From UBA11710 sp049287025 (GTDB lineage: Bacteria; Patescibacteriota; Patescibacteriia; Magasanikbacterales; UBA922), in contig JBAQFA010000051.1 of NCBI GenBank assembly GCA_049287025.1, forward strand, positions 99,660 through 163,659: DNA of 64,000 nt. Direction: 5' to 3'. A model generated the notes under the pieces. It worked only from the letters and a program-made list of their open reading frames with translations. It had not been told where the DNA came from and searched no databases. The translations under genes were made by a program, and so were the position numbers. The first letter of the stretch is position 1. Each line of letters starts with the position of its first letter. Shown here in pieces: positions 33,618 through 41,431 of this stretch.

Positions 33618-34001
33618 ATGAATAAGAAAATTATAATTATTATTTTACTTATATTAACCATTGCTGGGGGAGTATATTATTTTTGGTCAAAATCAGAAAA
33701 TAATCCAAACGAACAGGTAGTGTCTCCAACTCAAGAGGAAGATAAAGATGCTGTACGTGTGTATGTCAAACTGCCAGAGATTTTGGATGATATTGATAGA
33801 GATGGTATTACTGATGATGAAGAAAAAAAACTTGGTCTAAGTCCAGAAGAGTCTGACACAGATTATGACGGCCTTAGTGACAATATAGAAATAAATAAAA
33901 CTAAGACTGATCCCAAGAAACCCGATACTGACGGTGATGGGTTTAATGATGGTTTGGAAGTGATACGTGGTTATAATCCGTTGGGAGAAGGAAAATTGTG
34001 A
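33618..34001 (+). CDS. Small membrane-anchored calcium-repeat protein
   Basis: This 127-residue protein has an N-terminal membrane helix (about 4-22) and a C-terminal block of DxDxDG repeats (DRDGITDDEE, DTDYDGLSD, DTDGDGFNDG) ending in GYNPLGEGK. It starts 5 nt after the giant gene and is probably cotranscribed with it. The repeats are thrombospondin type 3/EF-hand-like and should bind calcium outside the membrane. The final motif recurs in the next two genes. Confidence 0.8.
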   Translation: MNKKIIIIILLILTIAGGVYYFWSKSENNPNEQVVSPTQEEDKDAVRVYVKLPEILDDIDRDGITDDEEKKLGLSPEESDTDYDGLSDNIEINKTKTDPKKPDTDGDGFNDGLEVIRGYNPLGEGKL

Positions 34002-34140
34002 GAAATTATAAATTTTTAAAATCATATAAATCATATTAATCTTTGCTAAAAATTAAAGGGCAAAGATTTGTATGATTAATAAGATAACAAATGTTGTAAT
34101 AAAAAATAATTTATACTTTATAATTTAAAATTTTTATCAT
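34002..34140. repeat. AT-rich spacer with inverted repeat
   Basis: The spacer holds an imperfect inverted repeat centred near 34057 (AATCTTTGC/GCAAAGATT with flanking matches) and two copies of an attataaattttta-like motif. No gene is seen. Confidence 0.5.
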
Positions 34141-35043
34141 ATGTTTGATGATCAACAAAACAATCCAGCCAGTGGTGTGCCAAATAATTTACCAATTGGG
34201 GAACCAGATGATATTTTTTCTGGGGTAGAAAAAGACCAACCAGAATTAGGACAGGTAGGTAGTGTAAATGAGCCAATATCAGTCGCTGGAGCATCATCAG
34301 CTCTAGGGGCGGGCATTTTGCGCCCAAAAGCACAACCAATAGATTCTTTTGCCTCGGATATGAACGACAATTTGCCACCAGTTCAACCGAGGTCTAGATT
34401 GGTTCAAGATAATCAAAATATGGGACAACCAGGAAATTTTAATAATTATCCAAATCAACAATTGCCAAGTCAAATGGCTCCAGTTGAGCAAGATATTTAT
34501 AAAATAAAAGAGCCAGTCTTAGGTGGTGGTTTGGTGAAATTATTTGTAGCTGTAGTTGTACTTGGAATTTTGGGTGGCGGTGGTTGGTGGATTTACAATT
34601 CTTTTGTTAAGGTGGATGAAGGATTCAATAATATTACAACCGATGGGGTAGAAGATGGAACTATGGTTGATACTAACACACCAGATGTTGATAATACTGT
34701 GGATGTGGTTGAAGACATCACTGTTCAAGATGATTTTACTGTGGAAGGAGATAATAATTTGGCCAATGATATAAAAGATGATCAAATTTTATTTGGCGAA
34801 CCAATTGATAAAGATTCTGACGGTCTAGATGATGATAGAGAAATAAGCATTGGAACTGATCCTAATAATTGGGATACTGACATTGATGAATTGGGTGATG
34901 GCGATGAAGTCACAATTTGGAAGACTGACCCATTAAATCCAGACAGTGATGGTGATACTTTTTTGGATGGAGCGGAAATAAAAAATGGTTATAATCCAGC
35001 GGGTCCAGGAAAAATTTTTGAACCACCAGTAGAAAATAAATAA
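34141..35043 (+). CDS. Membrane-anchored protein with Pro/Asn-rich head and calcium repeats
   Basis: This 300-residue protein has a disordered Gln/Asn/Pro-rich N-terminal part (1-125), one membrane helix (about 134-152), an acidic linker, then DxDxDG repeats (DKDSDGLDDD, DTDIDELGDG, DSDGDTFLDG) and GYNPAGPGK at the end. With no signal peptide, the N-terminal part is probably cytoplasmic and the repeats outside. It belongs with the genes before and after it by architecture. Confidence 0.75.
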   Translation: MFDDQQNNPASGVPNNLPIGEPDDIFSGVEKDQPELGQVGSVNEPISVAGASSALGAGILRPKAQPIDSFASDMNDNLPPVQPRSRLVQDNQNMGQPGNFNNYPNQQLPSQMAPVEQDIYKIKEPVLGGGLVKLFVAVVVLGILGGGGWWIYNSFVKVDEGFNNITTDGVEDGTMVDTNTPDVDNTVDVVEDITVQDDFTVEGDNNLANDIKDDQILFGEPIDKDSDGLDDDREISIGTDPNNWDTDIDELGDGDEVTIWKTDPLNPDSDGDTFLDGAEIKNGYNPAGPGKIFEPPVENK

Positions 35044-35072
35044 AAAATATTTTAACAACATAACATGTAAGC

Positions 35073-35224
35073 ATCTTGAACGTTGTTTACACTTTTGTCT
35101 AATAGGATATGATAATATAAGGCTGTATATAATCTGTTAAAATCTGCTTTAATTCGTTAAATCTGCTGTTATAAATTACATAAAGAGACAGCAGATTAAA
35201 CAGATTATAACGAATTTTAACAGA
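35073..35224. repeat. Dispersed palindromic element, copy 1 (about 152 bp)
   Basis: It matches the stretch at 60881-61027 with few differences. The first 60 bp contain TTTACA and a TATGATAAT-like -10. The rest is a long imperfect hairpin, with arms of about 39 nt beginning AATCTGTTAAAATCTGC and returning as ACAGCAGATTAAACAG. If the promoter-like part works, the product would be a long hairpin RNA. Confidence 0.8.
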
Positions 35225-35272
35225 TAGTAAAAGTGTTTCTGTGTTTATTTGTTTGTATGTTTAAATGATTGT

Positions 35273-36439
35273 ATGTTTGGTAAAAATAAAAAAGAAAATA
35301 AAAATGATCAACAAATCGCGAATAATAACATTCAGGTGATACCGAGTGAATTTTATGGTACAGCTGATCCTGTGATTCATTATGAAAAAAGTTCAACTGG
35401 TGGTAGTAACGATAAAATGAAAAATGTTAATATCATGGATAGTAGCACAAAAATTCCTAGCGCTTTTTTTGCTAGTCTAGGAAAAAATAAAAGAATTATT
35501 TTTATTGTTTTCGCTAGTATTATTTTTTTATTAGCCGTAGTTGGGATTGTTTGGTATTATCTTTTACAAGCGGGAATTATTGGTAAGACACCCGCTGTTG
35601 TGGTGGTAGAAAAGACAGAAAACAATAATGTTACAGACACTAATCCTATCAACGAAGACAGTAATGCTAATCCTGAAGATTTTCAAGTGACAACCGACAC
35701 TTTGGATTTTACAGCTAGTACGACGGTTGATAATAATGCCAGTCCACAAACCCCAGATTCTTTATTAGAACAACCAATTGATTATCCTAGTGTAATTTTG
35801 ACCAATAGTTCTGATTTGGATAGTGATTCTCTAACTGATACAGAGGAAGAACTCTTTGATACCGATAGTGGTGTGTGGGATACAGATAATGATGGCTTTT
35901 ATGATGGCCAAGAAATGGTTAACTTATATAATCCAAAAGGCACGGCTCCAGTAAAATTGATTGACTCTGGTTTGGTTCAAGAATATATCAACCCTACTTG
36001 GCAATATCGCGTTTATTACCCAATCGCTTGGCAACAGGGTGAAGTTGATAAAGGTTTAAAACAAACTTTGTTTAGCGCTATTACTGGTGATTTTGTGGAG
36101 ATTTTGGTTGATAGTTTGGAACCAGGAGAAAATTTTAATAGTTGGTTTGCGCGTCGAGCTGAAGGCCAGAAGTATGAAGACTTGTTATTATTTACCAATT
36201 TGTTTAAAGAAAACGGTTATAAAAGAAAAGATGGTCTGGTAGCTTATTTTGTAGCCAATAATAATGTCTACGTCATGATTTATCATCCAGGTGTGACTGG
36301 CTTTATTCCGTTTAGGCATGTAATGGAAATGATGATCACTAGTTTTCGTCCGAGTAAGACTCTGATTGAGATACCCGATCAAGTGGCTCTGCCACCCGTG
36401 CCATCTTTTGACGACACTAGTACAGGAACAGAATTTTAG
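35273..36439 (+). CDS. Membrane-anchored calcium-repeat protein with C-terminal PsbP-like domain
   Basis: This 388-residue protein has a charged cytoplasmic head, one membrane helix (about 78-98), an acidic linker, DxDxD repeats (DLDSDSLTD, DTDNDGFYDG) with YNPKG, and a C-terminal domain (about 245-370; QYRVYYPIAWQQG) like PsbP/DUF1795 folds. A comparable YPxxW domain is fused to PEP synthase at 60860. The ATG at 35273 is preferred to an upstream TTG that lies in repeat-like sequence. It probably ends the surface locus; ybeY starts 5 nt later. Confidence 0.75.
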   Translation: MFGKNKKENKNDQQIANNNIQVIPSEFYGTADPVIHYEKSSTGGSNDKMKNVNIMDSSTKIPSAFFASLGKNKRIIFIVFASIIFLLAVVGIVWYYLLQAGIIGKTPAVVVVEKTENNNVTDTNPINEDSNANPEDFQVTTDTLDFTASTTVDNNASPQTPDSLLEQPIDYPSVILTNSSDLDSDSLTDTEEELFDTDSGVWDTDNDGFYDGQEMVNLYNPKGTAPVKLIDSGLVQEYINPTWQYRVYYPIAWQQGEVDKGLKQTLFSAITGDFVEILVDSLEPGENFNSWFARRAEGQKYEDLLLFTNLFKENGYKRKDGLVAYFVANNNVYVMIYHPGVTGFIPFRHVMEMMITSFRPSKTLIEIPDQVALPPVPSFDDTSTGTEF

Positions 36440-36444
36440 TTTTT

Positions 36445-36876
36445 ATGTTAGACATTGTTATTAATCAATCAGTAAAAAAAATCGATTTTGATCGTTCCAA
36501 ATTGGTATTAATTGTAAAAAATATTTTAAAAAAAGTTAAGAAAGAAAGATATTCTCTTAGTATAAACTTTGTTGGTGAAAGAAAAATAAAAAAAATAAAT
36601 CATGAGTATCGTGGACACAATCAGGTGACAGATGTTATATCATTTGCTCTCCAAGAAGGGGAGACGCAAATAATAAATTATGATCTAGGTGATTTGTTTG
36701 TCTGTGTGCCACAAATAAAAATACAAGCTAAATCTAACAATGTATCTTATAAAGAAGAATTAATTCGGATGTTGGCTCATGGTATTTTGCATCTTTGTGG
36801 ATATGATCACCAAAAATTGTCTGATGAAAAAAATATGTTTAAATTACAAGAAAAAATCGTGGCTGAATTTTTATGA
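36445..36876 (+). CDS. ybeY: Endoribonuclease YbeY
   Basis: This 143-residue metalloprotein is needed for 16S rRNA 3' end maturation. The zinc motif HGILHLCGYDHQ is intact and the family block NHEYRGHNQVTDVISF is present. It overlaps dgkA by 4 nt (ATGA), so they are translated together. Confidence 0.95.
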   Translation: MLDIVINQSVKKIDFDRSKLVLIVKNILKKVKKERYSLSINFVGERKIKKINHEYRGHNQVTDVISFALQEGETQIINYDLGDLFVCVPQIKIQAKSNNVSYKEELIRMLAHGILHLCGYDHQKLSDEKNMFKLQEKIVAEFL

Positions 36877-37247
36877 ATTTATCACGTTTAGTACAAAGTT
36901 TTAAGGAAGCTATCCAGGGGGTAGCTTATGTATTTAAGCACGAACAAAATTTTCGGCTTCAAGTTTTGATTTCTTGTTTAGTTTTGTTATTGGTCTGGTT
37001 GTTTGAATTGTCAAAAGCGGAAATGATTGTGATTTTTTTGTTAATTATATTGGTTTTAATTTTAGAATTACTAAATAGCGCTGTAGAAAAATTGTCTGAT
37101 ATTCTGAAACCAAGATTATCTTTACAGATTGGCGTGGTCAAAGATATAATGGCGGGTATGGTATTTTTGTCTTCACTTGGGGCGGTGGTAATTGGCTTAA
37201 TAATTTTTTGGCCACATGTGTTTGAATTTGTAGAAAGAATTTGGTAA
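36873..37247 (+). CDS. dgkA: Diacylglycerol/undecaprenol kinase
   Basis: This 124-residue three-helix membrane protein carries the family motif ELLNSAVEKLSD and KDIMAGMV. Members phosphorylate diacylglycerol in Gram-negatives, or undecaprenol in Gram-positives to recycle the glycan lipid carrier. With a PAP2 phosphatase and many glycan genes in this window, the undecaprenol role is plausible. The ybeY-dgkA order is common in bacteria. Confidence 0.92.
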   Translation: MNLSRLVQSFKEAIQGVAYVFKHEQNFRLQVLISCLVLLLVWLFELSKAEMIVIFLLIILVLILELLNSAVEKLSDILKPRLSLQIGVVKDIMAGMVFLSSLGAVVIGLIIFWPHVFEFVERIW

Positions 37248-37268
37248 AATAGAGATCATAAATATATT

Positions 37269-38525
37269 ATGAATAGAACAAAGAATAAAATTGAATTAAT
37301 TACGGGTTTGGACATTGGATCCACCGCTGTTAGAATTGCTATTGGCCAACAATCTTTTGGAGAAAAAGGCGTGGAATTGCAAATAGTGGGTGCAGTTGAA
37401 GTGCCAGCCGAGGGTATCAATCGAGGGGCTATTTCTAGTATTGAAGAATGTGTTTCTTCAATTTCTAATGCTTTGGAACAAGCTGAACGTTTGGTTGGTG
37501 TGCCTATAGAACATGCTTGGGTGGGAATTTCTGGTACACACATAGAATCACAGGAAAGCCGAGGAGTAGTCGCAGTCGCCAAGTCTAATGGTGAAATTGC
37601 TGAGGAAGACGTAGCGAGAGCCGTAGAGGCCTCTAGAACAGTGGCTACGCCCCTAAATTATGAGATTTTGCACGTATTACCTCGGAGTTTTACGGTGGAC
37701 GGTCAAACTGGTATAAAAGACCCAGTCGGTATGACTGGAATAAGATTGGAAGTGGAAACCAAAATAATTCAAGGCGTGACTCAACATATAAAAAACCTTA
37801 CCAAAGCAGTTTATCGGACGGGGATTGATATTGATGATTTGGTATTATCAATTTTGGCAGTGGGCGACACCGTAGTGACTTCTAGACAAAAAGATTTGGG
37901 TGTGGCCGTGGTAAATATTGGCGGGTCAACCACTAGTATGATCGTCTATGAAGAAGGCGATATTATTCATACTGCGGTTTTGCCAATTGGTTCAGAACAT
38001 ATTACCAATGATTTGGCCATTGGACTGCGTAGTCCAATTGATGTAGCCGAAAGAATCAAAATAGAATATGGGGCTTGTATGCCAAAAAATATTTCCAAAA
38101 AAGAAATGGTTGATTTATCATCAGTGGGTGGGGGAGCGAGTGAAACCGTGGAACTAAAATACATTGCGGAAATAATTGGGGCTAGAATGGAAGAAATTTT
38201 AGAAAGAATAAATAATGAATTAATGAAAATCGGTCGGAGTGGTTTGTTGCCAGCGGGAATAGTGTTTACTGGTGGGGGAGCAAAATTGTCCGGCTTGATT
38301 GATTTGTCAAAAGAAAAAAATCGTTTGCCTGCCTCTCTGGGTTATCCAATTGATTTGGTTAGTATTACTGATAAAGTAAATAATTTATCTTTTGCCACGG
38401 CGATTGGTCTGGTAAAATGGGGGGCCAACATCAATCAACGGGGTAGAGGAAGACAGAGCAGAATTAAAAGTGTAGAACGAGTTTCGGGTCAAGTAAAAAA
38501 TTGGTTCAAATCTCTTGTTCCATAG
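37269..38525 (+). CDS. ftsA: Cell division protein FtsA
   Basis: This 418-residue actin-like ATPase tethers FtsZ to the membrane. Phosphate-binding GLDIGSTAVRIAIG, the SHS2/1C region (EHAWVGISGTHIES), NIGGSTTSMIVYEEG and IVFTGGGAKLSG are all present. The last residues (VKNWFKSLVP) form the usual amphipathic membrane-targeting helix. It lies 21 nt after dgkA and before ftsZ. Confidence 0.96.
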   Translation: MNRTKNKIELITGLDIGSTAVRIAIGQQSFGEKGVELQIVGAVEVPAEGINRGAISSIEECVSSISNALEQAERLVGVPIEHAWVGISGTHIESQESRGVVAVAKSNGEIAEEDVARAVEASRTVATPLNYEILHVLPRSFTVDGQTGIKDPVGMTGIRLEVETKIIQGVTQHIKNLTKAVYRTGIDIDDLVLSILAVGDTVVTSRQKDLGVAVVNIGGSTTSMIVYEEGDIIHTAVLPIGSEHITNDLAIGLRSPIDVAERIKIEYGACMPKNISKKEMVDLSSVGGGASETVELKYIAEIIGARMEEILERINNELMKIGRSGLLPAGIVFTGGGAKLSGLIDLSKEKNRLPASLGYPIDLVSITDKVNNLSFATAIGLVKWGANINQRGRGRQSRIKSVERVSGQVKNWFKSLVP

Positions 38526-38532
38526 ACAAAAC

Positions 38533-38541
38533 TTATACACA
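38533..38541 (+). promoter_or_regulatory. DnaA-box-like site before ftsZ
   Basis: TTATACACA differs from the DnaA consensus at one position and lies 8 nt upstream of the ftsZ promoter -35. Confidence 0.3.
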
Positions 38542-38549
38542 GTCTTTTT

Positions 38550-38578
38550 TTGACGTAAAGGGATAAAAACTATAAAAT
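38550..38578 (+). promoter_or_regulatory. Possible ftsZ promoter
   Basis: TTGACG and TAAAAT with a 17-nt spacer. A hairpin (38581-38602) lies right after it, so the transcript would begin in structured RNA. Confidence 0.55.
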
Positions 38579-38580
38579 AT

Positions 38581-38602
38581 TAAGTGGAGACCTCTCCACT
38601 TA
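38581..38602 (+). terminator. Hairpin between ftsA and ftsZ
   Basis: AAGTGGAG/CTCCACTT, a perfect 8-bp stem, is followed by a T-rich tail. It may end ftsA transcripts or attenuate ftsZ. Further on, aagcctttt-type tandem repeats fill 38715-38755. Confidence 0.6.
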
Positions 38603-38760
38603 TTTTATTTATAAGTATTTGAATACAAAATGTGTTCAATTATTTGCTTGGACTGGGATAAATATTTTAAATTTTAATTCTTTTTTGAATAATAATTTGG
38701 TTATCAAGTTTACAAGGCCTTTTAAGCCTTTTAAGCCTTGCTAGCCTTGTAAGCTTTTAT

Positions 38761-39993
38761 ATGCCTCAAGTAAAACCAGATATAGAAACCTTTGCAAAAA
38801 TTAAAGTAATTGGTGTTGGCGGATCAGGTGGTTCAGCTGTTGATCGCATGGTAAAGACCGGTATTAGAGGGGTAGATTTTGTGGTTATGAATACTGATGT
38901 CCAAGCTCTTCATCATAATAGCGCAGCCCACAAGATTCATATTGGTAAAACAGTCACTCGCGGTTTGGGAGCAGGTATGGATCCAGAACTAGGTAAACGC
39001 AGTGCCGAAGAAGCTCAGAATGAAATTAGAGAAGCGTTAGCAGGAAGTGATATGGTTTTTCTTACTTGTGGTTTGGGTGGTGGTACTGGTTCAGGAGCTT
39101 CACCAGTCATAGCCGAGATTGCGCGGGAAGCAGGAGCTTTGACTGTGGCCGTTGTGACAAAGCCTTTTTCTTTTGAAGGACCACAAAGAAAGAATATTGC
39201 TGACAAAGCTTATGAAGCTTTGATCAGGAATGTTGATACAATTATTACCATTCCAAATGATCGGGTTTTGCAGGTGATAGATAAAAAAACTAGTCTTTTG
39301 GATGCCTTTAAAATTGTAGACGATGTTTTGCGTCAGGGTGTACAGGGAATTTCAGAATTGATTACTGTTCCAGGTTTAATCAATGTTGACTTTGCTGATG
39401 TAAAAGCGATTATGCGTGATACTGGTTCAGCTCTTATGGGTATAGGTCAAGCGAGTGGTGAAAACCGGGCGGTTGAAGCTGCTCAGATGGCAATTTCTAG
39501 TCCATTATTAGATATATCAATTGATGGTGCCAGAGGTATTTTGTTTACTGTGGCTGGTGGTAAAGATTTGGGTATGCAGGAAGTGGCCGAAGCTGCCAAA
39601 GTTATCACAGCTTCAGCGGATGGTGATGCCAAAGTAATCTTTGGAGCGGTAATTGATGATTCTCTGGGAGAAAATATTAGAATCACAGTCGTAGCCACTG
39701 GTTTTGGTGATGAGAGCAGAAATATTTTAACCGCTTCGGAAGATGAACCAAGAACATTTTTTGGTTCAGGAAGAAATTTTTATGGCAATAATTTTTTAAA
39801 GAAAAAAGTGGAAGAAGAACCAGAAGAAGAACCCGAAGTAAAAAGACCAGTTTTTATTAGCAAATCTGTTTCTACCAATATTAATAATGCTCTAGAAGAT
39901 ATTCAGAAGCCAATAATAAAAAAAGAAGAACCAAAAGATGATGACGAAGATTTGGAAATCCCAGCGTTTATTCGGAAAAAAATGGGTATGTAA
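38761..39993 (+). CDS. ftsZ: Cell division protein FtsZ
   Basis: This 410-residue tubulin homologue forms the division ring. The GTP-binding signature GLGGGTGSGASP, the N-terminal IKVIGVGGSGGSAVDRM, and the T7-type region (NVDFADVKAIM) are present. After an acidic linker, the C-terminal peptide EDLEIPAFIRKK is the FtsA-binding tail. No SD is seen before the ATG. Confidence 0.97.
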   Translation: MPQVKPDIETFAKIKVIGVGGSGGSAVDRMVKTGIRGVDFVVMNTDVQALHHNSAAHKIHIGKTVTRGLGAGMDPELGKRSAEEAQNEIREALAGSDMVFLTCGLGGGTGSGASPVIAEIAREAGALTVAVVTKPFSFEGPQRKNIADKAYEALIRNVDTIITIPNDRVLQVIDKKTSLLDAFKIVDDVLRQGVQGISELITVPGLINVDFADVKAIMRDTGSALMGIGQASGENRAVEAAQMAISSPLLDISIDGARGILFTVAGGKDLGMQEVAEAAKVITASADGDAKVIFGAVIDDSLGENIRITVVATGFGDESRNILTASEDEPRTFFGSGRNFYGNNFLKKKVEEEPEEEPEVKRPVFISKSVSTNINNALEDIQKPIIKKEEPKDDDEDLEIPAFIRKKMGM

Positions 39994-40024
39994 ATGGGAG
40001 TTATAAAGTTGAAAGTAAAAAGTT

Positions 40025-40052
40025 AAAAGTTCTCTAATAGGGGACTTTTTTT
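40025..40052 (+). terminator. Intrinsic terminator of ftsZ
   Basis: AAAAGTTCTC pairs with GGGGACTTTT (two G-U pairs), followed by T. Confidence 0.7.
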
Positions 40053-40068
40053 ATTAGAAATAAGATGG

Positions 40069-40074
40069 TATAAT
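40069..40074 (+). promoter_or_regulatory. Extended -10 promoter of nrdR
   Basis: TGG precedes a perfect TATAAT, an extended -10 arrangement; no good -35 is seen. Related acttta/taacttta repeats fill the leader. Confidence 0.5.
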
Positions 40075-40114
40075 ACTTTTAACTTTATAACTTTACAAAC
40101 TTTATAACTAATGT

Positions 40115-40564
40115 ATGTTTTGTCCAGTTTGCAAATCAAAAGAAACCAAAGTAGTTGATTCACGCCTGACCCAAGATGGCATGGCGATTCGTCGTCGACG
40201 GGAGTGTATTCTTTGTGCTTATCGTTTTTCCACAGTAGAAGAAATGGAATTACTTGATATTACCGTAGTAAAGAATAATGGCAATCGCGAATCTTATTCC
40301 CGCAACAAATTGGAACGGGGGATTCTGCATTCTCTGACCAAGCGTCCATATACTCAGGATAAATTTGATCGGATGATTCATGCCATTGAAACTGATATCC
40401 AAAAAAAGAAAAAACGCGAAGTGACCAGTAAAGAAATTGGTGAATTGGTTATGAAACATTTGCGCAAGTTTGATAAAGTGGCGTATATTAGATTTGCTTC
40501 TATTTATCGGGCGTTTGAAGATGTGAATAAGTTTCAAAGTGTTATTACAGAATTAAAAAAGTGA
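40115..40564 (+). CDS. nrdR: Transcriptional repressor NrdR
   Basis: This 149-residue regulator of ribonucleotide reductase genes has the N-terminal zinc ribbon (CPVC and CILC) with RRRREC, and the ATP-cone (VVKNNGNRESYSRNKLERG). Length and motifs are normal. It implies that a ribonucleotide reductase is encoded elsewhere. Two ATGs lie 4 nt apart (40111, 40115); only the second is in frame. Confidence 0.95.
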   Translation: MFCPVCKSKETKVVDSRLTQDGMAIRRRRECILCAYRFSTVEEMELLDITVVKNNGNRESYSRNKLERGILHSLTKRPYTQDKFDRMIHAIETDIQKKKKREVTSKEIGELVMKHLRKFDKVAYIRFASIYRAFEDVNKFQSVITELKK

Positions 40565-40579
40565 GTTTTAGTTATCAGA

Positions 40580-40636
40580 TAACAAATAGCAGATAGCAAA
40601 AGATGTTATCTGTTATCTGTTATCTGCTATTTGTTA
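40580..40636. repeat. Perfect 16-bp inverted repeat
   Basis: TAACAAATAGCAGATA (40580-40595) and its exact complement (40621-40636) enclose tandem gttatct units. It lies between nrdR and the next gene and could form a strong hairpin; there is no T run, so it is probably a dispersed repeat. Confidence 0.75.
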
Positions 40637-40648
40637 ATTAAAATTAGT

Positions 40649-41014
40649 ATGTCTGAAGAAAAAAAATTAGAAATACCAGCCGAAGATGTTGTTCAGCCAG
40701 ATGATCTCAAGTCTTTGATAGAAAAGAATATTAAATGGTCTCAGGTTATTTATGAACAAAACAGAAAAATAAAACGCCGTTTGACTATTATGGTGGTGGC
40801 TGGTTATTTGAAAATATTATTTATTTTAGTACCATTAATTTTAGCTTTTATCTTTTTGTCTCCAATGCTAAAAGGTGCCTTAGATCAATACTCCAGTTTA
40901 TTAGATGTTATTAGTAATGGTGGTGCAAAAGAAGGTCAGATTAATGATGTTTTATCACAAGTGTCTGGTGATCAGATAAATGAAGTTTTGAAAATGATTG
41001 GAAATAAAAAATAA
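40649..41014 (+). CDS. Hypothetical small membrane protein
   Basis: This 121-residue protein has a charged N-terminus, one long hydrophobic stretch (about 54-78) and an amphipathic tail with GQINDVLSQVSGDQINEVL. It is not a recognised family. The ATG at 40649 is preferred over a TTG in the repeat. It is 3 nt before the MGMT-like gene. Confidence 0.65.
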   Translation: MSEEKKLEIPAEDVVQPDDLKSLIEKNIKWSQVIYEQNRKIKRRLTIMVVAGYLKILFILVPLILAFIFLSPMLKGALDQYSSLLDVISNGGAKEGQINDVLSQVSGDQINEVLKMIGNKK

Positions 41015-41017
41015 TTT

Positions 41018-41314
41018 ATGTCAGATTTTACTACAGAAGTTTATAAAATAGTTAAGAGTATCCCCAAAGGTAGAGTAATGACTTATAAACAAGTAGCTAG
41101 TCTGGCTGGTAATAAAAAAGCTATGCGGGCAGTAGGCAATGCTTTGAACAAAAATAAAGATTTTAAAAATGTTCCTTGTCACCGGGTAGTTAGGTCTGAT
41201 GGTAAAATTGGTGGTTATGTATTTGGAAGTACTAAAAAAAGCCAGATTTTGGCTTTGGAAGGCGTTGTAACTATAAAAGACAAAGTAGATCTAAAACAAT
41301 ACCAAGCAGTCTAA
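41018..41314 (+). CDS. MGMT/Ogt-type DNA alkyltransferase-like protein (catalytic domain only)
   Basis: The 98-residue protein equals the C-terminal domain of O6-methylguanine-DNA methyltransferase: IPKGRVMTYKQVASLAG and the active site VPCHRVVRSDGKIGGY. The cysteine acceptor is present, so it may repair alkylguanine, unlike ATL proteins that lack it. The usual N-terminal domain is missing. A terminator overlaps its stop. Confidence 0.88.
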   Translation: MSDFTTEVYKIVKSIPKGRVMTYKQVASLAGNKKAMRAVGNALNKNKDFKNVPCHRVVRSDGKIGGYVFGSTKKSQILALEGVVTIKDKVDLKQYQAV

Positions 41315-41328
41315 AAAGGCTGTTTTTT
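41304..41328 (+). terminator. Intrinsic terminator overlapping a stop codon
   Basis: AGCAGTC pairs with GGCTGTT (two G-U pairs) around loop TAAAAA, followed by T. Confidence 0.65.
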
Positions 41329-41383
41329 GTAACAATTGGCTTGTTTATACGTCTTCTATAGTAGAAAGTTTAATAATGGCAGT

Positions 41384-41416
41384 AAACCCAAACTCTAGAG
41401 AAGAGCGGGGTTTTTT
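41384..41416 (+). terminator. Terminator hairpin in the leader of the ABC transporter
   Basis: AAACCC/GGGTTT encloses CTCT/AGAG and is followed by six T in all. It lies only 16 nt before the transporter start, so it may be an attenuator or end a short leader RNA. Confidence 0.65.
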
Positions 41417-41431
41417 CTATATATTGGCATT

